64,000 nucleotides of DNA from Piper betle (GCA_033002965.1 JAURVB010003318.1:33781-97780), one strand, 5' to 3'. Positions 32,225 through 43,146 are shown, counted from the first letter of the stretch. The notes: generated from the letters alone by a model not told the origin. Numbers and translations are program-made.

Positions 32225-34260
32225 TGGTAAGAGAAAAGAATTTCGGGAATGAAGACTGCATAATTAAGGGGCTAAGTGAATCTAAATCTTTGTTGAAGTT
32301 CAGAAAAAGCGTGATCATGGCTGAAACGCAGAACATTCTGGATGACTCGGTGAATTGGAGGGGAAGAGAATTCGTTGTGGGGATGAATGCCAACTCTATC
32401 TTGAGAGAACTTGGCATGGAGTTGCAGCAGTTGACAAATTTCAAACATGAAACAATGAGATTTCTTGTGCCCCAGCCGAACAAGAAAGCTTCCAAACTGT
32501 TCCTTCCTTTTTCAGTGGAGCATTCCAGCATGAGCTTGCGAGAAATGAATGTTCAAATGGGGAAATCTATCAAAATGACGGGGGTATTTGATGATGAAAT
32601 TGAAGAAGTTTCAAATGAAGGGAAGACGGATCTAAGAATTCTTGGATTTGAGGATGAAGAGAAGCAATTGAAGGCTCGAATATTTACTAGGCCCCTTGCT
32701 TCTTTGCGAATCCCTCCTGGTCCTTACACGTTTCACTCTATCCGCACTCTTGAAATTCCTGGAATGGAGCTACATCCTCCAGTTTTTGAGGCACTTAAAA
32801 GAATGCACATGCTTGCTAGTGACCCGGGAATCATTGCCATAATGAATCAGCGTCGTTGGCAGGTTGAGATTATGACAGAGATGGCACCTGAGGGATATGT
32901 TGGTATCACCCCTAAGTGTATCCTTGGGTTTACTAAGAATCATGGTGAGGAAATTTCATTGTGTCTTCGCACTGATGATTTGAAGGGATTCAGGAAATAT
33001 GAGAGCATAAAGAAAACCTTGCTGCACGAGCTTGCTCATAAGGTGTACTCTGACCACGATGCAAATTTTTGGGCTTTCGATAAACAGCTTAATGAAGAAA
33101 CTGCAAACCTAGAGTGGACCAAAGCAAAAAGTTACACCTTAAGCGGCAGAAATCTGAATCACGAAGATGAATATCTTGTTGTTGCATCTGCTAGTGGGCA
33201 TAAGCTTTGGGGGAGCTCACATGCCTTTTCAGTAAACCCTCAGCTTTTATCTGCAGTTGCTGCTCATAATCGATTGCTAAGTGCTACTGCTTCCAAGGAA
33301 AAGGAGCATGAACCTGATTCTGATGATTTACAATCTAGTGATGACTTGCAATTGAGAATCCAAGATCATGGCTTTGGTAATCAGTTGCCAGAAACTCATG
33401 AAGAACCAGATCCAGATGACTATCCAGAGGCAGCAAATGTCGAGAATAGTGAGCAAGGTCATGTTGTTGGAGAGACACATGCGACCCCTTTCAGGAGTGT
33501 TTCTTCCAGTCAATATGCAGACCATGTTGAAAGGCAATCACCACTATCAGAGGGTCCAGATCAAGAGTTACAAAGAATCACGGAACCTGTTGCTCTTATC
33601 TATTCCCGTCTTCAGCATGCCATTGAGAATTTGAGGTCAGAAGTTAATCCTGCACTGGTGATTCCTGTTCTTCAGACGCTTTCTACAATTATTAGGAATG
33701 TCATTGAGCATCCAGGTGATATGACCCATCGAAAGCTTCGGAAGTCTAATCCTGTATTTCAGAGGAATGTTGTGATTGAACAGAGCTTTGGTGCTCCTAA
33801 GGTCACCAACGATGGCGTGGCGGTTGCAAAGAGCATTGAATTTAAGGACAGGGTGAAGAATATGGGAGCCAGTCTTGTGAAGCAAGTGGCTAATGCCACC
33901 AATGATGTGGCGGGAGAAGGTACTACATGTGCCACTATCCTTACCCATGCCATATTTCCCGACGGATGCAAGTCTGTTGCTACTGGGATGGATGCAATGG
34001 ATTTGAGGCGTGGCATTACAATGGCTATTGATGCAGTAGTGACCAATTTGAACAGTCGAACGCGAATGATCAACTCGATTGAAGAAATAGCACAGGTTGG
34101 GACTATAACATCTAATGGAGAAAGGAAGATTGGTGCGCTGACTGCAAAAGCCATGGGACAAGTTGGCAACGAAGGAGTTCTAGCTGATGTTCTAGTACAA
34201 ACTTCTTTACCTTCTACTGCTCAAATGAAACTGTTCTTTGTAAACTGTAATCTTTACTAA
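32224..34260 (+). CDS. Element B chimeric ORF: nearly complete UBL-WLM-PUB metalloprotease fused to CPN60 fragment
   Basis: 678 residues. From about residue 32 (nucleotide 32317) to 510 (33750) it follows the plan of a plant ubiquitin-like/WLM/PUB protein, the Wss1-type protease group that processes DNA-protein crosslinks: UBL-like residues 32-135, WLM domain about 136-350 with zinc-binding LLHELAHKVYSDHDANFW (HELAH at 268-272, the later His/Asp region also kept), an acidic linker, and a PUB domain about 450-505. Residues about 511-655 match mitochondrial chaperonin CPN60 (VIEQSFGAPKVTNDGVAVAK, VKQVANATNDVAGEGTTCAT, MDAMDLRRGITMAIDAVV), truncated on both sides. The last 20 residues are the element's own tail. 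The whole stretch is one open frame without introns. It could in principle yield a protease-like fusion, but no start other than the overlap ATG and no expression evidence are visible. Confidence 0.8.
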   Translation: MVREKNFGNEDCIIKGLSESKSLLKFRKSVIMAETQNILDDSVNWRGREFVVGMNANSILRELGMELQQLTNFKHETMRFLVPQPNKKASKLFLPFSVEHSSMSLREMNVQMGKSIKMTGVFDDEIEEVSNEGKTDLRILGFEDEEKQLKARIFTRPLASLRIPPGPYTFHSIRTLEIPGMELHPPVFEALKRMHMLASDPGIIAIMNQRRWQVEIMTEMAPEGYVGITPKCILGFTKNHGEEISLCLRTDDLKGFRKYESIKKTLLHELAHKVYSDHDANFWAFDKQLNEETANLEWTKAKSYTLSGRNLNHEDEYLVVASASGHKLWGSSHAFSVNPQLLSAVAAHNRLLSATASKEKEHEPDSDDLQSSDDLQLRIQDHGFGNQLPETHEEPDPDDYPEAANVENSEQGHVVGETHATPFRSVSSSQYADHVERQSPLSEGPDQELQRITEPVALIYSRLQHAIENLRSEVNPALVIPVLQTLSTIIRNVIEHPGDMTHRKLRKSNPVFQRNVVIEQSFGAPKVTNDGVAVAKSIEFKDRVKNMGASLVKQVANATNDVAGEGTTCATILTHAIFPDGCKSVATGMDAMDLRRGITMAIDAVVTNLNSRTRMINSIEEIAQVGTITSNGERKIGALTAKAMGQVGNEGVLADVLVQTSLPSTAQMKLFFVNCNLY

Positions 34261-34276
34261 CCTTGAGGACAAGGTT
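34259..34276 (+). other. Element B hairpin upstream of the polypurine tract
   Basis: AACCTTGAGGACAAGGTT, 7-bp stem and 4-base loop, same place as in element A. Confidence 0.5.
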
Positions 34277-34282
34277 ATTTTC

Positions 34283-34296
34283 AAAGGGGAGGGTAT
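34283..34296 (+). other. Element B polypurine tract
   Basis: AAAGGGGAGGGTAT directly before the 3' LTR. Confidence 0.8.
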
Positions 34297-34665
34297 TGGT
34301 ATGAATATAATGGGTATAAGGTGAGTGAGGGTACTGTTGTATTGGCACGCGTTTGAATGTAAGGGTTGGCGGGAAACAACAGGGATGGGGTTTGTGAAAC
34401 AGGGGATATAAAAACAGAGTGTGGGAATTGTAATTGGCATCTTTGGTGATAATAAATCTTCGTTTTAGTTTGTTATTCTCTTCCGACTTTTCAGGAAGAA
34501 CAACCAGGGAGTAAGGTCCGTCCTTGCTTCCATCCATACCAATTCCACTTCGATTCCATCTTCATCACCTGCAGGTCGTCATCGCCATGGCGCCCGTGAA
34601 GCAGAGTAGGAAGCAGAGTCGAGGGAAAGGAATCCTTGGCGACGCTGGTGAAGAAGAACCTACCA
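34297..34665 (+). repeat. Element B 3' LTR
   Basis: 369 bp, one substitution from the 5' LTR (C at 34595). It carries the same gag ATG at 34587, which here reads out into flanking DNA and stops within a few codons. Confidence 0.93.
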
Positions 34666-34670
34666 AAGCA

Positions 34671-35157
34671 TTCTTGTTCCGATAATCACAAAATTGCATG
34701 CAAACAAGCGGTGCAACCTCAACCAACTAACCAAAAATCAGAAAATCCAATCAAAGAATTGCAGAATTATATGCATACAATCAGAAGAAACTACACTAGC
34801 CACTCAGAAATGCCAATCTCGGCAGCCGACTTCCGACCCCGCAACCTCTCCAACCTACCATCCTCAAAATACCTCTCCAAAACCCTCGCGGCCACAAACC
34901 TCAACCGATCTCCGACCTCGGCGCCACCCCCAGTCCCCCTGCAAATTTATAAGATGCGGGGCGGGGCGGATGGCGAGATCGGCAGCTCAATCGGAGGTGG
35001 AGTCAACGTCGGAGGGGCGGCCCATGGAGGGAGATATGGAGACGGAGGTAGGGAAGAGCTTTGGGAGGGAGGTGGAGGTGAGCCCACCATCTGTGGTGAC
35101 ATCGGATCCGATGATGGTGGCAGTGGTGGGGGGATGGTGAGAGCTTTCGACCCATGA
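34671..35157. other. GC-rich patch of unknown origin
   Basis: 34800-35150 is strikingly GC-rich beside AT-rich DNA. A plus-strand frame is open but low-complexity and Gly-rich. On the minus strand, about 34800-34935 reads VGDRLRFVAARVLERYFEDG and LRGRKSAAEIGISEW, which looks more protein-like, preceded by AAATTTGCAG, an acceptor-like site. I do not recognise a family. It could be an exon of a decayed gene that element B interrupted. Confidence 0.3.
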
Positions 35158-35970
35158 GGATGCCATTTTGGTCTAGGATGTTAGATTAGACTCGGTTCCA
35201 TAAAAACCCGGGACAACGGTGTGGGTTAGGATAAGTGGAACTCAAATGGAGTGTCACTTATTCTGCTTCTTTCGAGGTTTAAATATAATATAAGGGATAA
35301 AACCCGGACAACGGTGTTACAGTGCTGTCATAAGAATTTATCAATATAATTTATCGGTTCTTTGACCATTAATTATTACCCCACTATTTACCGACTTTTT
35401 TAATATTAACCTTATCAAATTTCGACTATTTTGACTAACAATATAAACTATTAACAGTTCAATAAAATTTGATTTAAATTAAATTAGACTTTATCAACCC
35501 TAAATCATTATTAAAACCATTACATTTTGTATTATTTAAACCATATTTTATGTTGAGTCAATTATTAAAAGGATATAATAATATAAAATTTCAATTAAAT
35601 ATAGTAATAATATTACTTTTTATTTATATTTATTAATTTAATTATTTTTAAAAAAATAAAATAAAATAGTAAATCGGTAAAATAATAACTGCAGAGGCTT
35701 TTGCCATTACTGTTTAAAGATAAAAATAATACAGTTAAATTTACTATATTTTTATCAATTTTTTAATCAGTTAAAAAAATACTTAATCACTTCATTTCAA
35801 TTTAATGTATAACAGTCGGTAAAATGGTAGCCGGCCAACCATTTGCAGCCTTAGACTTCAATCAGTTGAATGTAGAACATAGAGATGGGTTCCAATGTCT
35901 GATATATGTCAAATTTGATCTGTATATGATTTATTTATATCTAATTTGAAAGTTTAACAGCCAAGGGCAG
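35158..35970. other. AT-rich intergenic DNA
   Basis: No gene or repeat family recognised. The phrase ACCCGGACAACGGTG-like occurs twice (about 35206 and 35300), suggesting a small duplication. Confidence 0.4.
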
Positions 35971-36239
35971 TTAAGTTTGACCACCCGCCCGGACTTGTGG
36001 TGGCTAGATCGCATCTCCACCATCCAAGCAACAACAATGGCAGAGCTAGGCAGAACCCAACCCACAACGGTAAAAAAATTAAAGAAGGAATTAATAAGGA
36101 GTTATTTTTTGTCCCAATCAAGCTACTGGCTTTTTTTGTTTATGGGTATTATTTGTCCATTTTGTGTTTCTGTGTTTGGTTATTATCCAAGGTGTTTGTT
36201 CATAGATGATGGATTATTATATGCCATTTGTAGGTTTGC

Positions 36240-37053
36240 TAATGGTTAATGTTGCTTATTCTTCTTTAATTCATGGTCTTTCTCAACAAAGGAGACTAAC
36301 TGAAGCTCGTGATATATTTGAGAAAATTATGTGTTTAGGCTAAAAACCTGAAGAAATAACTTATACGACTTTGATTAATGGTTACTGCATTGAGGGTGAC
36401 ATATGTAAAGTTCTCCAACTTCATGATGAAATGTTGCGAAAGCGCATACTTCCTGATCTCGTTACTTACAATGTTTTTATTTATGGTCTAACTAAATTGG
36501 CACGCACTAAGGAAGCGAAGCAACTGCTGTTAAGGTTATATTACGGGAATTCTATTCTTAATGAGTTCACTTTTGAGACATTGATAAGTCACTATGAAAC
36601 CTCAAAACGTCAAAGTGCAATCTCACTTATAAAGGGGCTTTGCATGAAGGGTTTGATGAATGAGGCAAAGAGTGTCTTAGAGTCGATAGTAAGAGATGAC
36701 TGCACTCTTAATGCTTCTGTTTACAATGTTATGATTCATGGCTGTTGTAAAAGCGGAAATGTTATGAAGGCCGTCAACTATACGAAGAAATGATAAGACT
36801 CGGATTTACTCTAAATGCGGTTTGTGTTGTTGCCTGGGTGAAAGAGCTTTCCAGTACTGGATTGAGTGAGGTGGTTGCCAAAGTTTTGCATGGTTTATTG
36901 AGTAGGTGTTTAGTCAATGAAGCGGAAGTTTCCAAGACCTTGATGGGAATAAACCATAAGGAAGGGAATGTAGAGGCGGTGCTGAATATTCTGCCTGAAA
37001 TAGCTGCAAACAGACTTCTTCCAAATACTTGTGGGGCCTGTACTTTGAGATAG
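36240..37053 (+). pseudogene. Pentatricopeptide repeat (PPR) protein pseudogene
   Basis: About seven 35-residue PPR motifs on the plus strand: VAYSSLIHGLSQQRRLTEAR, EEITYTTLINGYCIEGDICK, LVTYNVFIYGLTKLARTKEA, SLIKGLCMKGLMNEAKSVLE, NASVYNVMIHGCCKSGNVMK. The style is that of P-class PPR proteins, RNA-binding factors of mitochondria or plastids. An in-frame TAG stands after MCLG (about 36342), and a frameshift at about 36790 moves the C-terminal part to 36790-37053 (MIRLGFTLNAV to NRLLPNT). The N-terminal part and targeting peptide are absent. Confidence 0.82.
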
Positions 37054-37810
37054 TGCTTTTGGCTCTTTGAATTGCAAAAACGTTGTGCACCTCATTGGAT
37101 GTAGCTGCCTGCGTTTACATATGCAGAACCTGTCTCTAATGTTAATAACATTATGCCCGGAAAAAGAGTAAATAGGAAGGATAGAGTAGGGGGCATATTG
37201 TTCTATTGTGCCTGAAACCTATAAATATACGACTATGGATTAGCTGATGGCAGCATGCCAAATTGTTTGCAGAGTTGGCACACGTTACTTTGTTTAGTTA
37301 GTTCAAGCTGTCGGTTGGCCTGGTTTCTCCATGTTGAAATTTTTCCATGGGTATTTAATGTATCTTGAGTGGATATTTGGTTACTTGTTGAAACTGATTA
37401 TTTATCAAGTTTCATGGATGTTTATTGTATCAATGACCTTGTCTAGATTGTGGTTTGTTAATTATTCTAAGCCAGCCAAACTTTCTGTAATACCCATTAG
37501 CCCAATGGGAGGTGCAAATTCTTATTTAAATACAAATTTCCATGTTTTTGTGCTTCTGTTCTTTAAGAAAAGAAGTTCTTTAAAGTAAAAACAAGAGAAT
37601 ATTTGAAGTTACCTTCATAAGAACAGTGGGGTGTGGCCTCATGTTAAAACTTGGAAAGACTTGGTCTTTGATTGAGGTCTTCGGTTTCAGTCTGTTTGCA
37701 TGGCATTGGTTTTTTTATTTGTACATATATTAATGAACTATCTTGATCAAATTATTTTGTAAATTGTGCAAATGCCCAATTATGTAAATTTCCATGTTTG
37801 GTGCTCAACA
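37054..37810. other. Non-coding DNA downstream of the PPR pseudogene
   Basis: No gene recognised; could hold the former 3' untranslated region of the PPR gene. Confidence 0.35.
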
Positions 37811-37970
37811 GACTGTGTGGGAGTTGTTGGAGGAGGGGCCTGTCCGATTGTTGCTGGTCTGTGGCCACACATTTCATATCCAATGCATTGATGAATGGTT
37901 CATGGCACATTCAAACTACCCAATCGGTGGATCAAAGATGGTGAGGTGGATAAATGTTTCATGTAGTTAG
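37811..37970 (+). pseudogene. RING-H2 finger fragment
   Basis: The plus-strand frame starting at about 37815 reads VWELLEEGPVRLLLVCGHTF then HIQCIDEWFMAHSNYPIGG, stop. C-GH-FH-x2-CID-W is the second half of a RING-H2 finger as in ATL-type ubiquitin ligases. The final zinc-ligand pair CPLC is replaced by YPIG and the first half of the finger is missing, so it cannot fold as a RING. It lies directly left of the second proteasome pseudogene. Confidence 0.6.
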
Positions 37971-38059
37971 CTAGCAAGGACATAAAGTTATAGAGGTTGA
38001 CGCTAGTCATGATCTTGTTGCAAATGCTCCTACCAATTGTACACAATTTAACTCATGAA

Positions 38060-38830
38060 CAGCATCAGCACCACTGGCTCTATCTCAGATGGGGGAATCA
38101 TATATAGCATGGCGAGCAAGCTCAGACGCCTTTTAGATTGACATATTATATCGGTAATTGTTGAAATTATACAAGCAGTGCTTAAATTATTGAAGGGTAA
38201 TAAAAGAGAGGAGTAAACCTACCCATTGTCAAGAACACCATAAGCATATGGAGATCCTGATCCAACAGAGAAACGTGTACCCTTCAATCTTCCACCCTCA
38301 CTATCTACATAGTAAAGACCAGGGCCCTGATTCACAGGTTAATACAGCATGAAAATTAGCAAAACTAACGTATCAACGAGGTAGATGATAAAGATTGTAT
38401 GCAGAGGGAATGTAGCAAGCTGCCTATAGTTTCATCCCATCCAGCTACCATGGTTCCATAAAATAAACTCATTCCTCAGTATGAGTAAAAAATATTTGCA
38501 AGAAGCTTAGACACACCGGCAATAGAAATCCTTCTTTTGTTTGCCAACTCATGCAACCGACACTGTAAAACAAAAGAGAAAGCCAGCTGAAAAAGCCAGT
38601 CACCCAGAATTAACTAATAAATATGAATCTGAATTATTGTGGATAACTAGATATAAATAGAAAAAGCAAAATTAACAGAATAACAATATGAAGGATAAAG
38701 CAATTGAATGACCTTGATACCCAATTTTCTATGCCAAAATTGGCAATCTGCCGCCCCACCAACCATCGTACCAAGCATGTATGGATTTATCTCTATGATT
38801 TTTTTCATAGATTGGGATGCTGCAAACAAT
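38060..38830 (-). pseudogene. PBE: 20S proteasome beta-5 subunit (PBE) pseudogene, copy 2
   Basis: Same exon pieces as copy 1 in the same order: [20 protein letters not shown] (about 38715-38830), [14 protein letters not shown] (about 38420-38563), [14 protein letters not shown] (about 38215-38335) and SELARHAIYD (about 38068-38150). The C-terminal exon is absent. Stops occur after NMSI and in the region corresponding to TFRDGA, and frameshifts in the second piece. As in copy 1, the exons with the catalytic threonine are missing, so this loss predates or accompanied the duplication. Confidence 0.85.
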
Positions 38831-39165
38831 TCAGAAACACCCAATTTTATCACTATGGTTTATATACATCACTTTGCACGTATAATGTTCCCTATCATTT
38901 ATGTGCCAAATACCATCTTGTTAATATATAGAATTCCACAAAAAACATCATTATTATGGTGAACTGCGGTCTAAATGTAGGCATTACAGATATATACATA
39001 CAGGAAAAAGGGCAGAACGTTTTGTTGGATCAAGAATATTAAGAGGCACTAGTACTTCAATTTTTACATGCGTGATTTAAAGCTTACTGAATACAAGTTA
39101 ACTCAGCATAACATTAAGCATAATTCTATTGTTTATAATTATAAGTTTCATACCTATGACAATCT

Positions 39166-39753
39166 GTGAGCATGTAAGAAAATAAATGACAAGCAACAGC
39201 TAAAAAAAGTGAAAACATGATCAGGGTTGATTCTACTAGAAATGGTCTTGAAGGCATGCCAGAGTTTATTCAAAATTGATCAGTCTTTTTTGTTCTCAAA
39301 TGTACCACGAAAATGTAGTTCAATCAAAATTCAATTTTCATAGAATAAAAGCCATCAGGATATAAGATATAACAAATAAAGTAAACAAATTTTATTACAA
39401 GAGCTAGTAAGTTAATACATCCAACAAATCACATAACTACTCAAAAATCAAAACTATTTGTGAGCATGTAAGAAAATAAATGACAAGCAACAGCTAAAAA
39501 AAGTGAAAACATGATCAGGGTTGATTCTACTAGAAATGGTCTTGAAGGCATGCCAGAGTTTATTCAAAATTGATCAGTCTTTTTTGTTCTCAAATGTACC
39601 ACGAAAATGTAGTTCAATCAATATTCAATTTTCATAGAATAAAAGCCATCAGGATATAAGATATAACAAATAAAGTAAACAAATTTTATTACAAGAGCTA
39701 GTAAGTTAATACATCCAACAAATCACATAACTACTCAAAAATCAAAACTATTT
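39166..39753. repeat. 294-bp tandem duplication (2 copies)
   Basis: 39166-39459 and 39460-39753 are near-identical (one visible difference: TCAAAATTC against TCAATATTC). Non-coding; a recent local duplication. Confidence 0.92.
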
Positions 39754-40600
39754 GTCTCAAAAAGATTCATCCCAACGTTCATTTTTTGAGTCACGAAATC
39801 TTTGTACCCCAAATTTCCAATTAATCCATCACTAATATATATAAACTCAAAATACAGGACATCAAATCTCATAAAACTGGAATGGCAACAGTTGCATCAA
39901 TAGTCTTACACAGGACTTTAAGGAAGATGATATAATCAATCATCAAACCCCTGGCTAACACTCATAAAAAAAACAGCAAATTGGAACATCAGAGGAGTCA
40001 TCGTGCCTGCTCCAAACCTGGCCTAGAAAAATCAATGCAAAATAAGAATTGAAGCAAAAGAAATTGGGGAAATTGGAAAAATCATATAGATACATCAAGA
40101 TACCATGATAGCATCCTGCAATGGCAAGGTAAAACCAAAACAATACTTGCTCTACCCTTCTCAGAGTAAAATTGAATGGAATAGAAGATTAGACGAAGGG
40201 AAGATGAGACAGTCTCTGGTTCTCAAATTTTTAAAATAGTAAACAACTTGTTTACTGTGCAAATCATGAACTCATAACCAGAATATATACCCTTAGCACT
40301 CATCTCCATAAAAGTTATAGCCTAAATGCATTTGTAATAAAGACAAAACAAGAATACGAATACATAATGAAAAAGAAGCAAACATTGATAGCCATCTTTT
40401 GTTTGAGTTAATTACAATTTTTTGCATTTTCTGTTTTGTGTCAGTTGTAACCAGCCTCTTTTATGTGAATAATCCAAGTAAATAGCCATCTTGTTATAAA
40501 CAGTAAACACTTTTTTCAACTCCCACACAACTTTCTTAACCAGGACCATCAAAGTAGACCCTTCAAATTTGGCAATCTCAACTCCTACACAACCATACTA
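39754..40600. other. Duplicated non-coding flank
   Basis: 39798-40320 matches 1090-1215 and 3225-3560, including the uninterrupted version of the sequence where TRIM array 1 ends. About 250 bp (39985-40160) are present only here. No gene recognised. Confidence 0.5.
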
Positions 40601-40609
40601 AGAAAATAC

Positions 40610-41045
40610 CTCAACAAAGCGGAGATGGAAGACAGGCCTCTTCTCCTCATCTTTTGCGTCCGCCAGAAGCTGCTGATGCACAAGAACATCTTCCACCCTC
40701 TCTATGTACACATCCACTCAGTCACTAAAGAACATCAACAAGATTAAACACTAAACAACAATCCCTAATTAACCACAAAAAACAATAATCTAAGAACAGT
40801 AACACCAACAATGACCAGATCGCACAACAGATTCCACGAATTAAGAAACCAGAACTTCCATCACCGCAACAAAAAAAACGAGTCAAGATCTTTCAGAAGA
40901 AGAACATCTTTCCGACCAAAGATGTCCGCGCGGAAATCGTAGAAGCCACCGCCGCCGGCCGCCACACCCGCGGCGGCGACGAGCTCTCCCCACCCCCTCC
41001 ATCAACTCCATCCTGTTCCGTCACCGTCGCAGACACGCACATTTA
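40610..41045 (-). pseudogene. Exon-like pieces of an unrecognised gene
   Basis: On the minus strand a GC-rich piece at about 40920-41040 reads VSATVTEQDGVDGGGGESSS then PPRVWRPAAVASTISARTSL, and a second at about 40610-40715 reads VYIERVEDVLVHQQLLADAK then DEEKRPVFHLRFVE followed by a GTATTTT donor-like site. A stop lies just upstream of the second piece. They look like two exons of one host gene, which I cannot name. Confidence 0.35.
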
Positions 41046-41259
41046 CTTAAAACAAGATTAGCGAAACCATAATCCCACACGTTTAAAATAAAAAAACGGA
41101 AACCAATAAAGACCCGAAGTCCACGGGCGGCGGGGCCCACCCCAAAAAGCAGAAACACAATGTTCACCCCTAATTAATGAACTCCGCATCATTAGGGGGG
41201 CTACTGCATAAACCCACTTTTCTGTTCGGTCGAGGATGTACCAATTCGCACTCGACAAG

Positions 41260-42080
41260 TCGATTTGATGTTTTGATTGATTGGTGTGATTTAAAGTTTA
41301 AAGGGCGAAATTTATATTATATTATTTAATTTTTTTTTATATAATTAAAGATTTTAATTAAAAGAGAAAGATTATTCAAATTAAATCTATTTAAAATAAA
41401 TTATTTAAAATTTTATTTTAGTAAAATACGTCTCTCTTTATTTATTTTTGAGTTCAACATTTTTAACTTAAGTTAATTTTATATTTTATATTAGTTTGCG
41501 TGATGCCTGTTCAAGTACTAGTACGAGTATCTATACGTAAAAGCTCTCGATCTATCTTACTCCATGATGCGGGTCCGCTACTTTGCCTCTACGACAATCA
41601 AAACCCCATAATGGAACGCATCAGATCCATGTCTCCTTCGTATTTACAATTTTTATCATTGTTTTATTATTATCTTTTTTATAATCTGTGGTTTTGATTG
41701 ATTCTATAAAAATTGAATTGAACCCCGGGGAAGGCTACACTGTTTGGCGCCTGTAGATGCATTTTTTATCTACCGTTCTGGCAAATTTTCTGTAGTAATT
41801 GCCATTTCTGTATTTCTGTTTAATGACTTTGCTATGGTTAGTGGGTTTTCTTCCCCCAAAGTTTGATTTGGAAGAATTTTTATTTCTTTTGAACATATTA
41901 GATTCAGTATGCATTGGAGTAGTTGACTGGATTTCACGTAAGTCTGAAGCTAGTGAGTCTGCATTCTTTGATTTTTAACATATGGTGTTTGTTTTCTGTC
42001 AAACTCTATGTTTAACATATGTTGCTCCATATGCAACTGACCTAGATTTGAGCCAAGCTAGTGAGAAGTTTTTTTTCATA
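41260..42080. other. AT-rich DNA, no gene recognised
   Basis: Open frames here are short and unconvincing. It may include the promoter and 5' region of the fragment that starts at 42165. Confidence 0.3.
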
Positions 42081-42084
42081 GCAA

Positions 42085-42780
42085 GTAGTAGTTCTTTTCA
42101 TAACTAGTGGCGTTTTTGTTTTTGCTGAACATTTCTTTAGCTCTTGAGATAATTTTTTCTTCAATTTCAGGCGTCATCTGGACCCTTAACCAGTAGTGAG
42201 GCAAGCGTCACAGAAATGGGAGAAGAAATCTGAGGTATATAGTAACAATATGGCACAAGCCATGGGTAAGTTGACTGCTTTTTTTTGTTTTTAATGTAGC
42301 ATAGAGAAATTTGAATTGTTTGCGGTTCTGATAATTCCATTTGTCTTATGTGTCTCAAGGTTAACTTATAGGCATGAATTGGTTATGAACTATGACTTTA
42401 TATACCCAAACATGATTGTAGGATCAAGCGTAACTCTTAGATTTTTATTCGAACATAACATGTTCATTTATCACTAACTTTATACTGTTGTTTACAGTAA
42501 CCTGCTGATGTTGATAAGTTGCGGGATATAGGACTGAAAACGATACTGTCTGCAACAAAATTCGGACCTTGACTATCCATCCTAAAAAAACCTAATTTTT
42601 ATTTATTTGAAATTGATGCACTTGTATACATATTATTTTTTCATGGTGTGCATTGAGCATTTGTCAACCTCCTTTACTAGTCTTTACAGATACTTCGATG
42701 TTGATATAGGAGCCATCCATGAGTATGCAAAAGAATGTGGTGACATTGAACATGTTCGCGCTGAAATAAGGTGATAAATG
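42085..42780 (+). pseudogene. Duplicated gene fragment, copy 1 (unrecognised; uninterrupted by TRIM)
   Basis: After an acceptor-like TTCAATTTCAG (about 42163-42173) comes a possible 5' exon with the start ATGGCACAAGCCATGG and a GTAAGT donor at 42265. A later exon-like frame reads PADVDKLRDIGLKTILSATK (about 42503-42560) and another YFDVDIGAIHEYAKECGDIE (about 42693-42755) after a TCTTTACAG acceptor. I cannot name the gene. 42085-42650 is repeated at 44165-45370, where a TRIM is inserted at the point CGATA/CTGTC (42545/42546). Confidence 0.4.
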
Positions 42781-43146
42781 AATGAGCAGCTCAGAACTGT
42801 TTTAATCAATTATAAGCCCAGAACTCATATTTCATTACACATCCTGGAAGTTACGGTGAGAAAAGATGATATTTATGCTTATTAAATATATAAAATCCAT
42901 TAATGGGCTAATATTTTTTGATAGTTCTTCATCAGTTTTCAAGCAAAAACCAATGTTAAATTCCTGTTTTGTACTTGAAACTCAAAACCAAGATACCCTT
43001 AAAGCATCTTGGTCAATCTGCGCTTGTTTGTTGTTTTAGGTTGCGTCATGTTGGATCATATGAATTGACTACATAGCAAGATATGAATTATCTTTGTTGT
43101 TTATTTCTGTAAATTTGACTTTCATTAAATTGACACATTCAGATTT

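Larger units (their letters stand above)
29735..34665 (+). mobile_element. Element B: young non-autonomous gypsy-like LTR retrotransposon carrying NFXL1, RAD16, WLM-protease and CPN60 pieces
   Basis: Direct LTRs 29735-30103 and 34297-34665, both 369 bp, differ by one base (T at 30033, C at 34595). A perfect target duplication AAGCA lies at 29730-29734 and 34666-34670. Signals in order: TATA box, ATG inside the LTR, primer site TGGTATCAGAGCC, gag remnant, captured host sequence, AACCTTGAGGACAAGGTT hairpin, purine tract AAAGGGGAGGGTAT. The gag start, LTR termini (TGGTATGAATA...ACCA) and hairpin mark it as a sister family of element A, but the LTR bodies have diverged. It has no enzymes of its own. 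About 3.3 kb of the interior is sequence from at least four unrelated host genes, all intronless and in the sense direction. Confidence 0.93.

Noticed and set aside
33637..34169. Minus-strand ORFs of 136-174 residues
   Set aside because: Shadows of the PUB/CPN60 coding frame on the plus strand.
34636..35157. 173-residue plus-strand ORF from the 3' LTR into the GC-rich flank
   Set aside because: Low-complexity, Gly-rich, crosses the element border, and begins in a frame not used by the element.
41058..41258. 66-residue minus-strand ORF
   Set aside because: No recognisable motif, no splice context and no conservation in the duplicated block.
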